A stretch of 64,000 nucleotides of DNA from CAIUGU01 sp963819685. GTDB lineage: Bacteria; Pseudomonadota; Gammaproteobacteria; Steroidobacterales; Steroidobacteraceae. The stretch covers positions 186,001 through 250,000 of the forward strand of contig CAWFXI010000005.1 in NCBI GenBank assembly GCA_963819685.1, in the 5' to 3' direction. A model generated the notes under the pieces. That model did no database searches, was not told where the DNA came from, and saw only the letters and a program-made list of their open reading frames with translations. The translations under genes were made by a program, and so were the position numbers. Of this stretch, positions 17,320 through 25,786 are shown one piece after another; the first letter of the stretch is position 1; each line of letters opens with the position of its first letter.

Positions 17320-18375
17320 ATGATGCAGTACCGGTCGCTTGGATTGACCGAGCTCAAGGTCAGCGTCCTCATGCTCGGGACGATGACTTTTGGCGAGCAG
17401 AACAGCGAAGCGGACGGCCATGCGCAGCTCGATCACGCGGTCGAGCGCGGCATCAATTTCGTCGATACCGCCGAACACTATCCGCCTCCGCCCCGCCGGG
17501 AAACTCAAGGCGCAACCGAGACCATCATCGGCACGTGGCTGAAGAAGCCCGGTAACCGCCAGAAGGTGCTGCTTGCCACCAAAGCCGTGGGTCCGAGCCA
17601 CGCCGGCCGGATCAACTCGAGCCACATTCGCGACGGCAACAATCACTACACGCGTGCGAATCTGGAAGCGGCGCTCGACGCGAGCCTGAAGCGCCTGCAG
17701 ACTGACGTGATCGATCTGTATCAGCTGCACTGGCCGGATCGCCGCGCCAACTTCTTCGGTCACCTGAGCTATGAGCATCTTGATGAAGAAGACACGGTGC
17801 CCATCGAGGACATCCTCGCGGTGCTCGATGGATTCGTGAAGGCCGGCAAAGTGCGGCACATCGGCGTCTCCAACGAAACACCGTGGGGACTATCGCGGTT
17901 CCTGCACGTTGCGGAGACCCGCGGCTTGCCGCGCATCGCCAGCGTGCAGAATCCCTACAGTCTGCTGAACCGGACGTTCGATATCGGCTGCGCGGAGATT
18001 GCCCTGCGCGAACGCGTGAGCCTGCTGGGGTATTCACCGCTGGCCTTTGGCCGACTCACCGGCAAATATTTCGGCGGTGCGAAGCCGGCCACAGCAAGGC
18101 TCACGCTGTGGGATCGCTTCATGCGGTACAACAGCGCCCAGGCGCTTGCCGCCGCCGATGAGTATGTGGCGCTGGCCCGGCAGCACGGACTCGATCCCGC
18201 GCAGATGGCGATTGCATGGGCAGTGAGCCGTCGCGTCGTCACCAGCGTCATCCTTGGAGCCACGTCATTGGCGCAGCTCAAACAGGATATCGATAGTGTG
18301 AAAGTGACGCTTTCCGCCGAGGTGCTGGCGGGAATAGACGCGATTCACGCGCGGATTCCGAATCCGGCGCCGTGA
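17320..18375 (+). CDS. tas: Aldo/keto reductase, Tas family
   Basis: A 351-residue TIM-barrel NADPH-dependent reductase. The AKR catalytic residues are visible: Asp in FVDTAEHYP with its Tyr, Lys in VLLATKAVG, His in YQLHWPD. The long insertion after YQLHWPDR (NFFGHLSYEHLDEEDTVPIE) and the HYTRANLEAALDASLKRLQTD segment match the Tas/YghZ-like group. ATG 17320 or 17323 starts the protein; an AGGAT ribosome site lies upstream. The physiological substrate of Tas is not settled. Confidence 0.9.
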   Translation: MMQYRSLGLTELKVSVLMLGTMTFGEQNSEADGHAQLDHAVERGINFVDTAEHYPPPPRRETQGATETIIGTWLKKPGNRQKVLLATKAVGPSHAGRINSSHIRDGNNHYTRANLEAALDASLKRLQTDVIDLYQLHWPDRRANFFGHLSYEHLDEEDTVPIEDILAVLDGFVKAGKVRHIGVSNETPWGLSRFLHVAETRGLPRIASVQNPYSLLNRTFDIGCAEIALRERVSLLGYSPLAFGRLTGKYFGGAKPATARLTLWDRFMRYNSAQALAAADEYVALARQHGLDPAQMAIAWAVSRRVVTSVILGATSLAQLKQDIDSVKVTLSAEVLAGIDAIHARIPNPAP

Positions 18376-18558
18376 TGAGGACTCGTGATCCGTGACCGGT
18401 GATCCGTGATGGGTCAGATGTGGTGATCCGTGATCGGACAGGGGAAACCCTTGACACGCACTCTCCGGCTCGGCTCGCCTTTAACCGCTCACCGCTCACC
18501 GCTCACCGCTCACCGCTCACCGCTCACCGCTCACCGCTCACCGCTCACCGCTCACCGC
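18376..18558. repeat. Two 7-bp tandem arrays (TGATCCG and ACCGCTC)
   Basis: From 18376 to about 18440 degenerate TGATCCG/TGACCGG units occur. From 18484 to 18553 there are ten exact copies of ACCGCTC plus a partial eleventh to 18558. The second array stops 5 bases before the end of the convergent M23 peptidase gene. Confidence 0.9.
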
Positions 18559-18563
18559 ATCAC

Positions 18564-19403
18564 CTATTCCGGCAGGAACAGTGCCGGATCCACCATCGCC
18601 CGGTTGAGGGCGATACCGAAATGCAGATGCGGGCCGGTCACGCGGCCGGTGGCGCCGACCAGGCCGATGATGTCGCCTGCGCCGACGAGGTCGCCGGGTT
18701 TGACGTCGATGCGACTCAAGTGACAGTACATCGTCACGACACCGCGGCCATGATCGATGAATACGGTGTTGCCGTTGAAGAAGAAATCGCCGGTGTCGAT
18801 GACCTTGCCGCCGTCAGGGGCCTTGATCGGCGTGCCGGTGGACGCGGCGATATCCATGCCCGAATGCGGATTGCGGGGCTGCTCGTTGAAAAAGCGCCTG
18901 AGCCCGAAGGAACTCGAACGCCGGCCATCGATCGGTGACAGAAAGCGAAAGCTGGGTGTGAGGTCGTCTGTGTAACGCGTGAGCGCCGCGTCAGTCCGTT
19001 TGCTTTCGGCATCGATGCGTTTCAGGTCGTCCGGATTCGGATTCACCTGCCGGTCATTCGTGATCGTGAGCCGCTGTTCTTCGTAGTGCTTCGATTTGAC
19101 GTTGAAGCTCAGCATCTGCTTCGCGCTGCCCACGACTACTTCCGCAGAGTGCTTGCCGACTTTCGTGGCGAGCGGAATGCCGACCAGCGCGAGCCACTTC
19201 TCGCCATCGCGGATCACGGGTGCACGGTGACCGCCGAACATCACGCGGGGCAAGGATTCAGCGGCACCGGGAACTTCGAGAATGGCGATGCCGCCGGGCA
19301 CGCGGCTTTCCTTGGGCAAGTCGGCGGCCTGTGCACTGCTGACGACCAGCAGAGAGGCAGCAAGTGCCAGCGAAACAGGGAAAAACTGCTTGAGACCGAA
19401 CAT
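18564..19403 (-). CDS. M23 family (LytM-type) peptidase
   Basis: A 279-residue exported zinc peptidase with a Sec signal (about 26 residues, cleavage near AQA-AD). An N-terminal beta-rich domain is followed by the LytM domain from about residue 155: RSSSFGLRRFFNEQPRNPHSGMDIA (His and Asp ligands) and VTGPHLHFGIALN (HxH). All four expected ligand or catalytic His/Asp residues are present, so it should be active on peptidoglycan cross-bridges. Its ATG directly abuts the stop of xseA upstream (TAAATG), indicating one transcript with translational coupling. Confidence 0.92.
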   Translation of the reverse strand: MFGLKQFFPVSLALAASLLVVSSAQAADLPKESRVPGGIAILEVPGAAESLPRVMFGGHRAPVIRDGEKWLALVGIPLATKVGKHSAEVVVGSAKQMLSFNVKSKHYEEQRLTITNDRQVNPNPDDLKRIDAESKRTDAALTRYTDDLTPSFRFLSPIDGRRSSSFGLRRFFNEQPRNPHSGMDIAASTGTPIKAPDGGKVIDTGDFFFNGNTVFIDHGRGVVTMYCHLSRIDVKPGDLVGAGDIIGLVGATGRVTGPHLHFGIALNRAMVDPALFLPE

Positions 19404-20825
19404 TTAAGAGCCCTTGAATCCGGTCGGTGCTGTCTGGTCCTGCGCATCCGCGCGCGTGATCCCTTCCACGATTGCCGTGACGCTGCCCTTCGCGAGTCTG
19501 GCAGCGATGCGCTCGCCGGGTTTGATGTCGCCCGCATTCATGACCACTCCGCCGCTGCTGTCCAGCACGATTGCGTAACCTCGATCCAGCGTTGCCAGCG
19601 GACTCACCGCGTGCAACGTGCGACCCGCGGCCACCACCAGCGCTGACAGGCGTTGCAGTTGCGACCGTACCTGACCCTCAAGCTGAATCTCAAGGCCCGC
19701 GAGCCTGCCGCGCAAGGACGAGAGTCGCAAAGCGGGCGAGGCCTGTCGCAACCGGCCCGCCTGATCCTGCCAGCGGGCGCGATGGTCGCTGACCAGCTGT
19801 TTGAGTGCGCGCACGAGCCGTTGTTCCAGTTCATCGGTCCGCTGCGCCAGCTGTCGCAGGCGGATGCCCGGATGCACCCGCTCCAGCCGACGCTGCAGCC
19901 GGACGAAAGTGTCGCGGCTACGCCCAAGCGTCTGTCCGAGCTGCGTAAGCAGTCGACGCTCGAAGACTGCGAAGCTCCGCAACCATTCATCGCGATCGGG
20001 CACCACGAGTTCGGCGGCACCCGACGGCGTCGGCGCACGCACGTCCGCGACGAAATCTGCAATCGTGAAATCCACCTCGTGACCAATGCCGGTCACGATC
20101 GGCAGGGGGCATGCGAAAATCGCGCGGGCCACGACTTCCTCATTGAAGGCCCACAGATCTTCAAGTGAACCGCCGCCCCGGGCGAGAATCAGTACATCGC
20201 ACTCGGCGCGTGCGGTCGCCAGCCCGATGGCTGCGGCAATTTCCTCCGCGGCACCGACGCCCTGCACCGGAACCGGGTAGATGAGGACCGGAATGGCCGG
20301 GAACCGACGCCGCAATATGTTCAGGATGTCGCGGATTGCAGCGCCCGTTGGGGAGGTGATCACACCGATGCGCTTGGGCATGCGAGGGAGGGGCTTCTTG
20401 TGCTCCGGCGCGAACAGGCCAGCGGCAGCGAGGCGGGCCTTCAGCAGTTCAAACTGTCGCTTGAGCGCCCCTTCGCCCGCATCTTCGAGATGGTCGACGA
20501 TGAACTGATAGTCGCCCCGCGGTTCATACAGACTGACCCGTCCCCTCGCCAGCACGTGCATTCCGTCCTTCGGGGAAAACCGGGTCAGCAGGTTCTTCTG
20601 CCGGAACATCGCGCAGCGGAGCTGGGCCGAGGCGTCCTTCAGCGAGAAATACCAGTGACCCGACGACGGGCGGGACAGGTTGGAAATCTCGCCCTCCAGC
20701 CACAGGCTGGAAAACCCCCGCTCCAGCAGCATCCGGGCTTCCTGGTTCAGCCGGGCGGGCGTGTAGATGTCGCGATCCGGAGGGTTGCTGGTTAAGGTCG
20801 CGCTGTACGTGGGTTTGGGTTCCAT
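19404..20825 (-). CDS. xseA: Exodeoxyribonuclease VII large subunit
   Basis: A 473-residue protein. N-terminal OB-fold domain (YTPARLNQEARMLLE ... LWLEGEISNLSRPSSGHWYF), catalytic core with IGVITSPTGAAIRDIL, ILARGGGSLEDLWAFN and GIGHEVDFTIADFVADVRAPTPSGAAEL, then the long helical C-terminal region and the closing DRGYAIV segment. With the small subunit XseB it degrades single-stranded DNA. ATG 20825 starts MEPKPTYSATL; the frame stays open upstream only through the repeat array. A TATACT hexamer 6 bases before the ATG and no ribosome site suggest a leaderless transcript. Confidence 0.93.
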   Translation of the reverse strand: MEPKPTYSATLTSNPPDRDIYTPARLNQEARMLLERGFSSLWLEGEISNLSRPSSGHWYFSLKDASAQLRCAMFRQKNLLTRFSPKDGMHVLARGRVSLYEPRGDYQFIVDHLEDAGEGALKRQFELLKARLAAAGLFAPEHKKPLPRMPKRIGVITSPTGAAIRDILNILRRRFPAIPVLIYPVPVQGVGAAEEIAAAIGLATARAECDVLILARGGGSLEDLWAFNEEVVARAIFACPLPIVTGIGHEVDFTIADFVADVRAPTPSGAAELVVPDRDEWLRSFAVFERRLLTQLGQTLGRSRDTFVRLQRRLERVHPGIRLRQLAQRTDELEQRLVRALKQLVSDHRARWQDQAGRLRQASPALRLSSLRGRLAGLEIQLEGQVRSQLQRLSALVVAAGRTLHAVSPLATLDRGYAIVLDSSGGVVMNAGDIKPGERIAARLAKGSVTAIVEGITRADAQDQTAPTGFKGS

Positions 20826-20831
20826 GGGCGA

Positions 20832-20837
20832 AGTATA
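20832..20837 (-). promoter_or_regulatory. Possible -10 box of xseA
   Basis: Reading on the minus strand, TATACT is followed by TCGCCC and then the xseA ATG. That spacing puts the predicted start of transcription on or next to the start codon. A matching -35 box at normal spacing is not evident. Confidence 0.4.
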
Positions 20838-20839
20838 GG

Positions 20840-21240
20840 AGGCAGACCGGCCGGCTTTGGCCGGCAAATGGCCTAACGGCAAATGGCCGACTTCGCCGGC
20901 AAATGGCCCGGACGGGCAGGCCAGAGCAGGAGCAAGAGCGACCGGCCGACTCTGCCGGCAAACGGCCTCACGGCGAAAGGCCGACTTCGTCGGCAAATGG
21001 CCCAGACGGGCAAGCCATCGCCAACGAAGCTGAGCCGGTCGCTCTTGATCAAGGAGCTCTGGCTTGCCTGTCCGGGGCCATTTGACGGCAAAGCGTCCAT
21101 TCGCCGTTAGGCCATTTGCCAACGAAGTTGGCCGGTCACTCTTGCTCCCGCTCTGGCTTGCCCGTCCGGGCCATTTGCCGGCAGAGCCGGCCATTTGCCG
21201 TTAGGCCATTTGCGGCCAAAGGCCGCCGGTCGCTCGGGTC
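20840..21240. repeat. Inverted array of four 62-100 bp units between xseA and guaB
   Basis: Two direct units (20860-20925 and 20954-21016) face two inverted units (21058-21120 and 21152-21213). Each has the core CGGCAAATGGCC repeated two or three times, then GACGGGCAAGCCAGAGC. The segments between units (GAGCAAGAGCGACCGGCC and its inverse) also match, so the true unit is near 100 bp. The centre of symmetry is about 21017-21057. The array fills the divergent promoter region. Confidence 0.85.
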
Positions 21241-21245
21241 CGGCC

Positions 21246-21275
21246 TTGGCCGTCCCCATGCTCCCCGCTTATACT
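21246..21275 (+). promoter_or_regulatory. Predicted guaB promoter (leaderless)
   Basis: TTGGCC (21246-21251), an 18-base spacer and TATACT (21270-21275) are followed by GCGCC and the guaB ATG at 21281. The predicted start of transcription falls on the ATG, and there is no ribosome-binding site. Inference from sequence only. Confidence 0.5.
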
Positions 21276-21280
21276 GCGCC

Positions 21281-22751
21281 ATGCGTATCCTTGAGCAAGC
21301 TCTCACCTTCGATGACGTCCTCCTGGTGCCCGCCTATTCCGAGGTGCTGCCTCGCGAGGTCGACTTAAGTTCCCAGGTTTCCCGCGGCATCCGGCTGAAC
21401 CTGCCGTTCCTGTCCGCCGCGATGGATACCGTCACCGAAGCTCGCCTCGCGATCACCATCGCGCAGGAAGGCGGCATCGGCATCATCCACAAGAACATGA
21501 CGATCGAGGGCCAGGCGCGTGAAGTGCTCCGGGTCAAGAAGTTCGAAAGCGGCGTGATCTCCGATCCCATCACGATCACGCCCGACAGGACCATCCGCGA
21601 AGTGCTCGATCTCACCCGTGCGAAAGGCATCTCCGGTGTGCCGGTCGTCGTCGGTGGCAAGGCAGTGGGTATCGTCACGCATCGCGACCTGCGCTTCGTC
21701 ACGCAGCTCGACCAGCCGGTCTCGGCCGTCATGACGCCCCAGGAACAACTCATCACGGTTCGCGAGAACGCTCCGAAGGAAGAAGTGCTCGCGCTGCTGC
21801 ACAAGCACCGCATCGAGAAAATGCTGGTGGTCGATGCCAACTTCAATCTGAAGGGCATGATCACCGTCAAGGATTTCCAGAAGGCCACCGAATTTCCCCG
21901 TGCGTGCAAAGACGAGCGCGGAGCACTGCGCGTCGGCGCGGCAGTGGGCACCAGTCCCGATACGCTGGATCGTGTCGCGGCGCTGCGTGAAGCGGGCGTG
22001 GACGTTGTCGTGGTCGATACGTCGCATGGCCATTCGCGCGGCGTGCTGCAGATGGTCAAGCGCATCAAGGATAAATGGCCGGATCAGCAGGTGATCGGCG
22101 GCAACGTCGTTACCCCTGAAGGCGCGCTCGCACTCATTGAAGCCGGTGCGGACGGCGTGAAGGTCGGCATCGGTCCCGGCTCCATCTGCACGACGCGGAT
22201 CGTGGCCGGTGTCGGCGTGCCGCAGATCAGCGCGGTGGCGAATGTGGCCGAGGCATTGAAGAACACCGGCGTACCGCTGATTGCGGATGGCGGCATCCGT
22301 TTCTCGGGTGACATCGCGAAGGCCATCGCTGCCGGCGCGAACTGCGTGATGATGGGCGGCCTGTTCGCCGGCACCGAGGAATCTCCCGGCGAAGTCGAGT
22401 TGTACCAGGGCGCTTCCTACAAGTCGTATCGCGGCATGGGTTCGCGTCGGCGCGATGGCGCAGAAGAACGGTTCCAAGGACCGTTACTTCCAGGACACCA
22501 CCGAAGAACTCGAGAAGCTGGTCCCCGAGGGCATCGAAGGTCGCGTGCCTTACAAAGGTTCGATCATCGGCATCGTGCATCAGCTTGCCGGCGGTCTGCG
22601 GGCGGCGATGGGGTACACCGGCAACCAGACCATCGAAGAGATGCGCACCCGGCCAAGCTTCGTGCGCATCACCAATGCCGGCGTGCGCGAAAGTCACGTG
22701 CACGACGTCACCATCACCAAGGAAGCGCCGAATTACCGTGTCAGCCGATAA
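21281..22751 (+). CDS. guaB: IMP dehydrogenase, one frameshift near 22445
   Basis: IMP dehydrogenase oxidises IMP to XMP, the first step of GMP synthesis. The start MRILEQALTFDDVLLVPAYS is typical. A Bateman pair of CBS domains lies at about residues 93-205, and the active-site Cys303 is in GIGPGSICTTR. Near SYKSYRGMGS the frame is broken: one extra base at 22443-22446 (TTCGCGTCGG) moves it, and the next frame continues GAMAQKNGSKDRYFQ to a normal end at 22751. Removing one base gives a 489-residue protein of usual length. As guaB is needed for growth without guanine, a sequence error is the simplest explanation. guaA overlaps its end. Confidence 0.92.
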
Positions 22752-24429
22752 GAAAGGGGATAGGGGACAGGGGACAGGGGATAGGGGAAAGGCGAGATCC
22801 GGAAGCGCCTCTGGCCTACAGCCTACAGCCTCCAGCCTCCAGCCCGCAGCTCCGTCCGCGGACATTCACGCCCATCGGATCCTGATCCTCGATTTCGGCG
22901 CGCAGTACACACAGCTGATCGCACGACGAGTCCGCGAAGCCGGCGTGTATTGCGAAATCCATCCCTGGGATATCAGCGATGCGGACGTGAAGGCGTTCGG
23001 CGCCAAAGGCGTCATTCTGTCCGGCGGTCCGGAGTCGGTCACCGCCGCTGAGCCACCGCGGGCTCCGCAGTCCGTGTTCGAACTGGGCGTGCCGGTACTC
23101 GGCATCTGCTACGGCATGCAGACGATGGCGCAGCAGCTCGGCGGGCGAGTGCAGCCCTCCGATCATCGCGAATTCGGGTACGCGCAGGTGACCACGTCTG
23201 CGCCGTCGCGCCTGCTCGATGGCTTGCAGGATCATCTCGATATCCAGGGCCGTCCGCTGCTCGATGTGTGGATGAGCCATGGGGATCGCGTCGAATCGCT
23301 GCCGGCCGGATTCATCGGCATTGCCTACAGCGGCAACGCGCCGCTGGCCGCGATGGCGGACGAGAAGCGCCGCTTCTACGGCGTGCAGTTCCATCCGGAA
23401 GTCACGCACACGATGCAGGGCACGCGACTGCTCGAACGCTTCGTGCGCGAGATCTGCGGCTGCGAGGCGCGCTGGGATACGGGCAACATCATCGCCGACT
23501 CCATTGGCCGCGTGCGCGAGCAGGTGGGGAAGGGCAACGTACTGCTGGGATTGTCCGGCGGCGTGGATTCATCGGTGGTCGCAGCGCTGCTGCACAAAGC
23601 CATCGGCAAGCAGCTCGTGTGCGTGTTCGTCGATCACGGCCTGCTGCGTCAGGGCGAAGGCGACCAGGTCATGGCGACCTTCGCGCAGCACATGGGCGTA
23701 CGCGTCATTCGCGTGAATGCCGAACAGCGCTTCTTCAACGAACTCGCCGGCGAGACGGATCCGGAGCGCAAGCGCAAGATCATCGGCCGTCTGTTCATCG
23801 AAGTGTTCGAGGAAGAAGCGGCGAAGCTTGAAGACGTCGCCTGGCTGGCCCAGGGCACCATCTATCCCGACGTCATCGAATCCGCCGGCAGCAAGACCGG
23901 CAAGGCGCATGTCATCAAGAGCCACCACAACGTCGGTGGTTTACCTGAGCACATGAAGTTCAAGCTGCTCGAACCCTTGCGCGAGCTGTTCAAGGACGAA
24001 GTGCGACGCCTGGGTGTCGAACTCGGCCTGCCGAAGGACATGGTCCACCGACATCCCTTCCCGGGACCTGGCCTCAGTGTCCGCATCCTCGGTGAAGTGA
24101 CGCGCCAGTACGCCGACATTCTCCGCAAGGCCGACGCCATCTACATCGACGAACTCCGCAAGCACGATCTCTACGACCGCACCAGCCAGGCCTTTGCCGT
24201 GTTCCTGCCCGTGAAGTCCGTTGCCGTGATGGGCGATGGCCGTCGCTACGACTACGTCATCGCACTGCGCGCGGTTGAGACCGTCGATTTCATGACGGCT
24301 CGGTGGTCGCGGCTGCCGTATGACTTCCTTGATCTCGTGGCGAGAAGGATCATCAATGAGGTCGGGGGGATTTCCAGAGTGACGTATGATATTTCGGGGA
24401 AGCCGCCGGCTACTATTGAGTGGGAGTGA
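22738..24429 (+). CDS. guaA: GMP synthase (glutamine-hydrolysing) with a repeat-coded N-terminal extension
   Basis: Converts XMP to GMP. Class I amidotransferase domain: LILDFGAQYTQLIARRVRE, nucleophile Cys124 in GICYGMQ, His in VQFHPEVTHT. ATP pyrophosphatase: LLGLSGGVDSSVVAALLH. C-terminal dimerisation domain ends PPATIEWE. The usual start MxxDIHAHRILILDFG lacks an in-frame ATG here. The nearest start is GTG 22738, inside the end of guaB, giving VSAD, then about 36 residues coded by 7-bp repeats, then SADIHAHR. The product (563 residues) is thus about 40 longer than usual. The repeat seems to have inserted just after the original start while keeping frame. Confidence 0.9.
   Translation: MSADKKGDRGQGTGDRGKARSGSASGLQPTASSLQPAAPSADIHAHRILILDFGAQYTQLIARRVREAGVYCEIHPWDISDADVKAFGAKGVILSGGPESVTAAEPPRAPQSVFELGVPVLGICYGMQTMAQQLGGRVQPSDHREFGYAQVTTSAPSRLLDGLQDHLDIQGRPLLDVWMSHGDRVESLPAGFIGIAYSGNAPLAAMADEKRRFYGVQFHPEVTHTMQGTRLLERFVREICGCEARWDTGNIIADSIGRVREQVGKGNVLLGLSGGVDSSVVAALLHKAIGKQLVCVFVDHGLLRQGEGDQVMATFAQHMGVRVIRVNAEQRFFNELAGETDPERKRKIIGRLFIEVFEEEAAKLEDVAWLAQGTIYPDVIESAGSKTGKAHVIKSHHNVGGLPEHMKFKLLEPLRELFKDEVRRLGVELGLPKDMVHRHPFPGPGLSVRILGEVTRQYADILRKADAIYIDELRKHDLYDRTSQAFAVFLPVKSVAVMGDGRRYDYVIALRAVETVDFMTARWSRLPYDFLDLVARRIINEVGGISRVTYDISGKPPATIEWE
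22752..22858. repeat. 7-bp repeat arrays in the guaB-guaA junction
   Basis: GGGGAYA units (five, about 22755-22790) are followed by AGCCTMC units (five to six, about 22813-22850). All lie inside the guaA reading frame as read from GTG 22738. Confidence 0.85.
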
Positions 24430-24478
24430 ATGCGCCAGGCAGTTGTCAGAGCTCGTGTTCGGATAGAGTGATTGAGTC

Positions 24479-24502
24479 GAAAATAGATCTTTCTCTATTT
24501 TC
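24479..24502. promoter_or_regulatory. 9-bp stem hairpin before a small membrane-protein gene
   Basis: GAAAATAGA (24479-24487) and TCTATTTTC (24494-24502) are exact inverted repeats with a 6-base loop. The hairpin lies between guaA and the gene at 24521, just before its GAGGGGGAG ribosome site. It has no trailing T-run, so it is not a standard terminator; a role in translation or mRNA stability is possible. Confidence 0.4.
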
Positions 24503-24520
24503 CCCTAGAGGGGGAGCCGC

Positions 24521-24871
24521 ATGAAAGACGATTCGCTTGCTCAAGAGATCGCAGACGCAGCGAAGGCCGCCGCGTCAAACGCCGTCAACAATGTTGAGCC
24601 GTTTCTCTCGATGATGGAAAGCAAACGTCCGCCAGCCCAGACAATCGCGAAAGCGCTAGTACTGTCGTCAGCGCACTATGGCGGGATTCACCATGCCCAG
24701 CTAGTCGCAATCCTTCAATCACAGCTACAACTGGCGCTTACGCGAGAACATGTAGCCGCGCAGGGCAAGATGACTATCGCAGCCGACCTTTTAGCCGCCG
24801 CTGCGCTAGTATTTGCGGTGGTGCAGCTGATTGTTTCGGCGGTTGAAGTGTTTGGGCACACTGCGCCTTGA
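24521..24871 (+). CDS. Small membrane-anchored protein of unknown function
   Basis: A 116-residue protein. The first 85 residues are helical and soluble (SLAQEIADAAKAAASNAVNNV ...), and the last 30 form one hydrophobic helix (ADLLAAAALVFAVVQLIVSAV) followed by EVFGHTAP. A strong GAGGGGGAG ribosome site lies 6 bases upstream of ATG 24521. No family is recognised. It begins the AT-richer segment (24.4-26.9 kb) and is convergent with the caspase-like gene. Confidence 0.6.
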   Translation: MKDDSLAQEIADAAKAAASNAVNNVEPFLSMMESKRPPAQTIAKALVLSSAHYGGIHHAQLVAILQSQLQLALTREHVAAQGKMTIAADLLAAAALVFAVVQLIVSAVEVFGHTAP

Positions 24872-24914
24872 TCAACCCAGGTGCCAGTGGCCGGGGTTTC
24901 TTCCGCGCCAATCG

Positions 24915-25735
24915 CTAGTCGGCAGCCTTCTCTCGAATGCTCGCCAGTGCACCGGCGAATCGAATTTCGCACTCAGGGAAGTAGTCAAACATTGCGAAGT
25001 TCTTGAAGAGATTCTCTAGGTAAGGCGTCTTCCGATCAGATAGCGTTTGAATGACCTGCTTCATGCTAGGTGGGTTTAGACCGGCACGAGCGTGGACCTT
25101 GATAATTCTCTTGGCGAGTCTCTTATGGGAAACGTTCCTAATGTATTCTCGGTAGACGAGTTCAAAGAAGCGATCGCACTTTACAAACCTATAACCACAG
25201 GGGTACTTCTTCAGATGTGCGAGAGCGCCGTCTCCGTCGCCATCGCGGAACACGTGCTCGTAGAAATCCGCGAATCCCCGGAAAAGCTCGTTTGGCCATG
25301 CTTCATTGAGTGGCGCAAGCAATGCCCAAAATGCTGCTCGATCTGTCAGATTCATAGAGCGCAATGCATCCATACCGAAGCATGCGGATACCACCAACAT
25401 TGTTTGGCACCGGCTGGCAATATTCAGTGGCAATAGGCTGCACTGAAGAATGTCCCAAGTCAGGATTTCACCTGATGAAAGGGCCAGCCCAATTTCATCC
25501 TCTCTGCCATGCGCCTCGATGTGGACTATGGGATTCCTTCCAAGGCGAGAGTCACTTTGAATCGTTCGAATCGCGTCCCGAAACTCATCAATAGTCGAGA
25601 TGGTAGATGTGCTATTGGTACGGGGAATCCTGATCCTGAGAGAAGCTCGTAGAGTGCCGCCCCGGTGTGGAATTCTTCTCCTAACGATTCGATAATGGCG
25701 AGGCTCGAATGCGATGTTGTTCCGGGGATGTCCAT
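24915..25735 (-). pseudogene. Caspase/CHAT-like cysteine peptidase gene, frameshifted
   Basis: Two frames on the minus strand combine into one protein of about 275 residues. The N-terminal frame (ATG 25735 or 25744) runs through HSSLAIIESLGEEFHTGAAL. A frameshift at about 25635-25660 moves to the frame LRIRIPRTNSTSTISTIDEF, then NPIVHIEAHGREDEIGLALS and TMLVVSACFGMDALRSMN. A His-Gly turn after a hydrophobic strand and a Cys after VVSA are the caspase-clan (CHAT/caspase) dyad His and Cys. A helical C-terminal half follows. I infer a clan CD peptidase; the C-terminal domain is unknown. Base composition is clearly more AT-rich than the flanks. Confidence 0.62.
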
Positions 25736-25786
25736 TTTTTTCATCCTCAATACATTTCGGTGCCGGGCCCCATCGGTCCTAGGGTC

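Noticed and set aside
18484..18558. The ACCGCTC array as a CRISPR
   Set aside because: Units are 7 bases with no spacers and no cas genes nearby; it is a simple tandem array.
20826..21194. An N-terminal extension of xseA through the repeat array
   Set aside because: XseA normally starts just before YTPARLNQEAR; the extra codons are repeat-derived.
21116..21280. An N-terminal extension of guaB through the repeat array
   Set aside because: IMP dehydrogenases start at MRILEQALTFDD, and the upstream codons are repeat sequence with no ribosome site.
24521..24871. The small membrane protein as a toxin of a toxin-antitoxin pair
   Set aside because: No partner gene overlaps or precedes it, and its long soluble helical part is unlike type I or II toxins.
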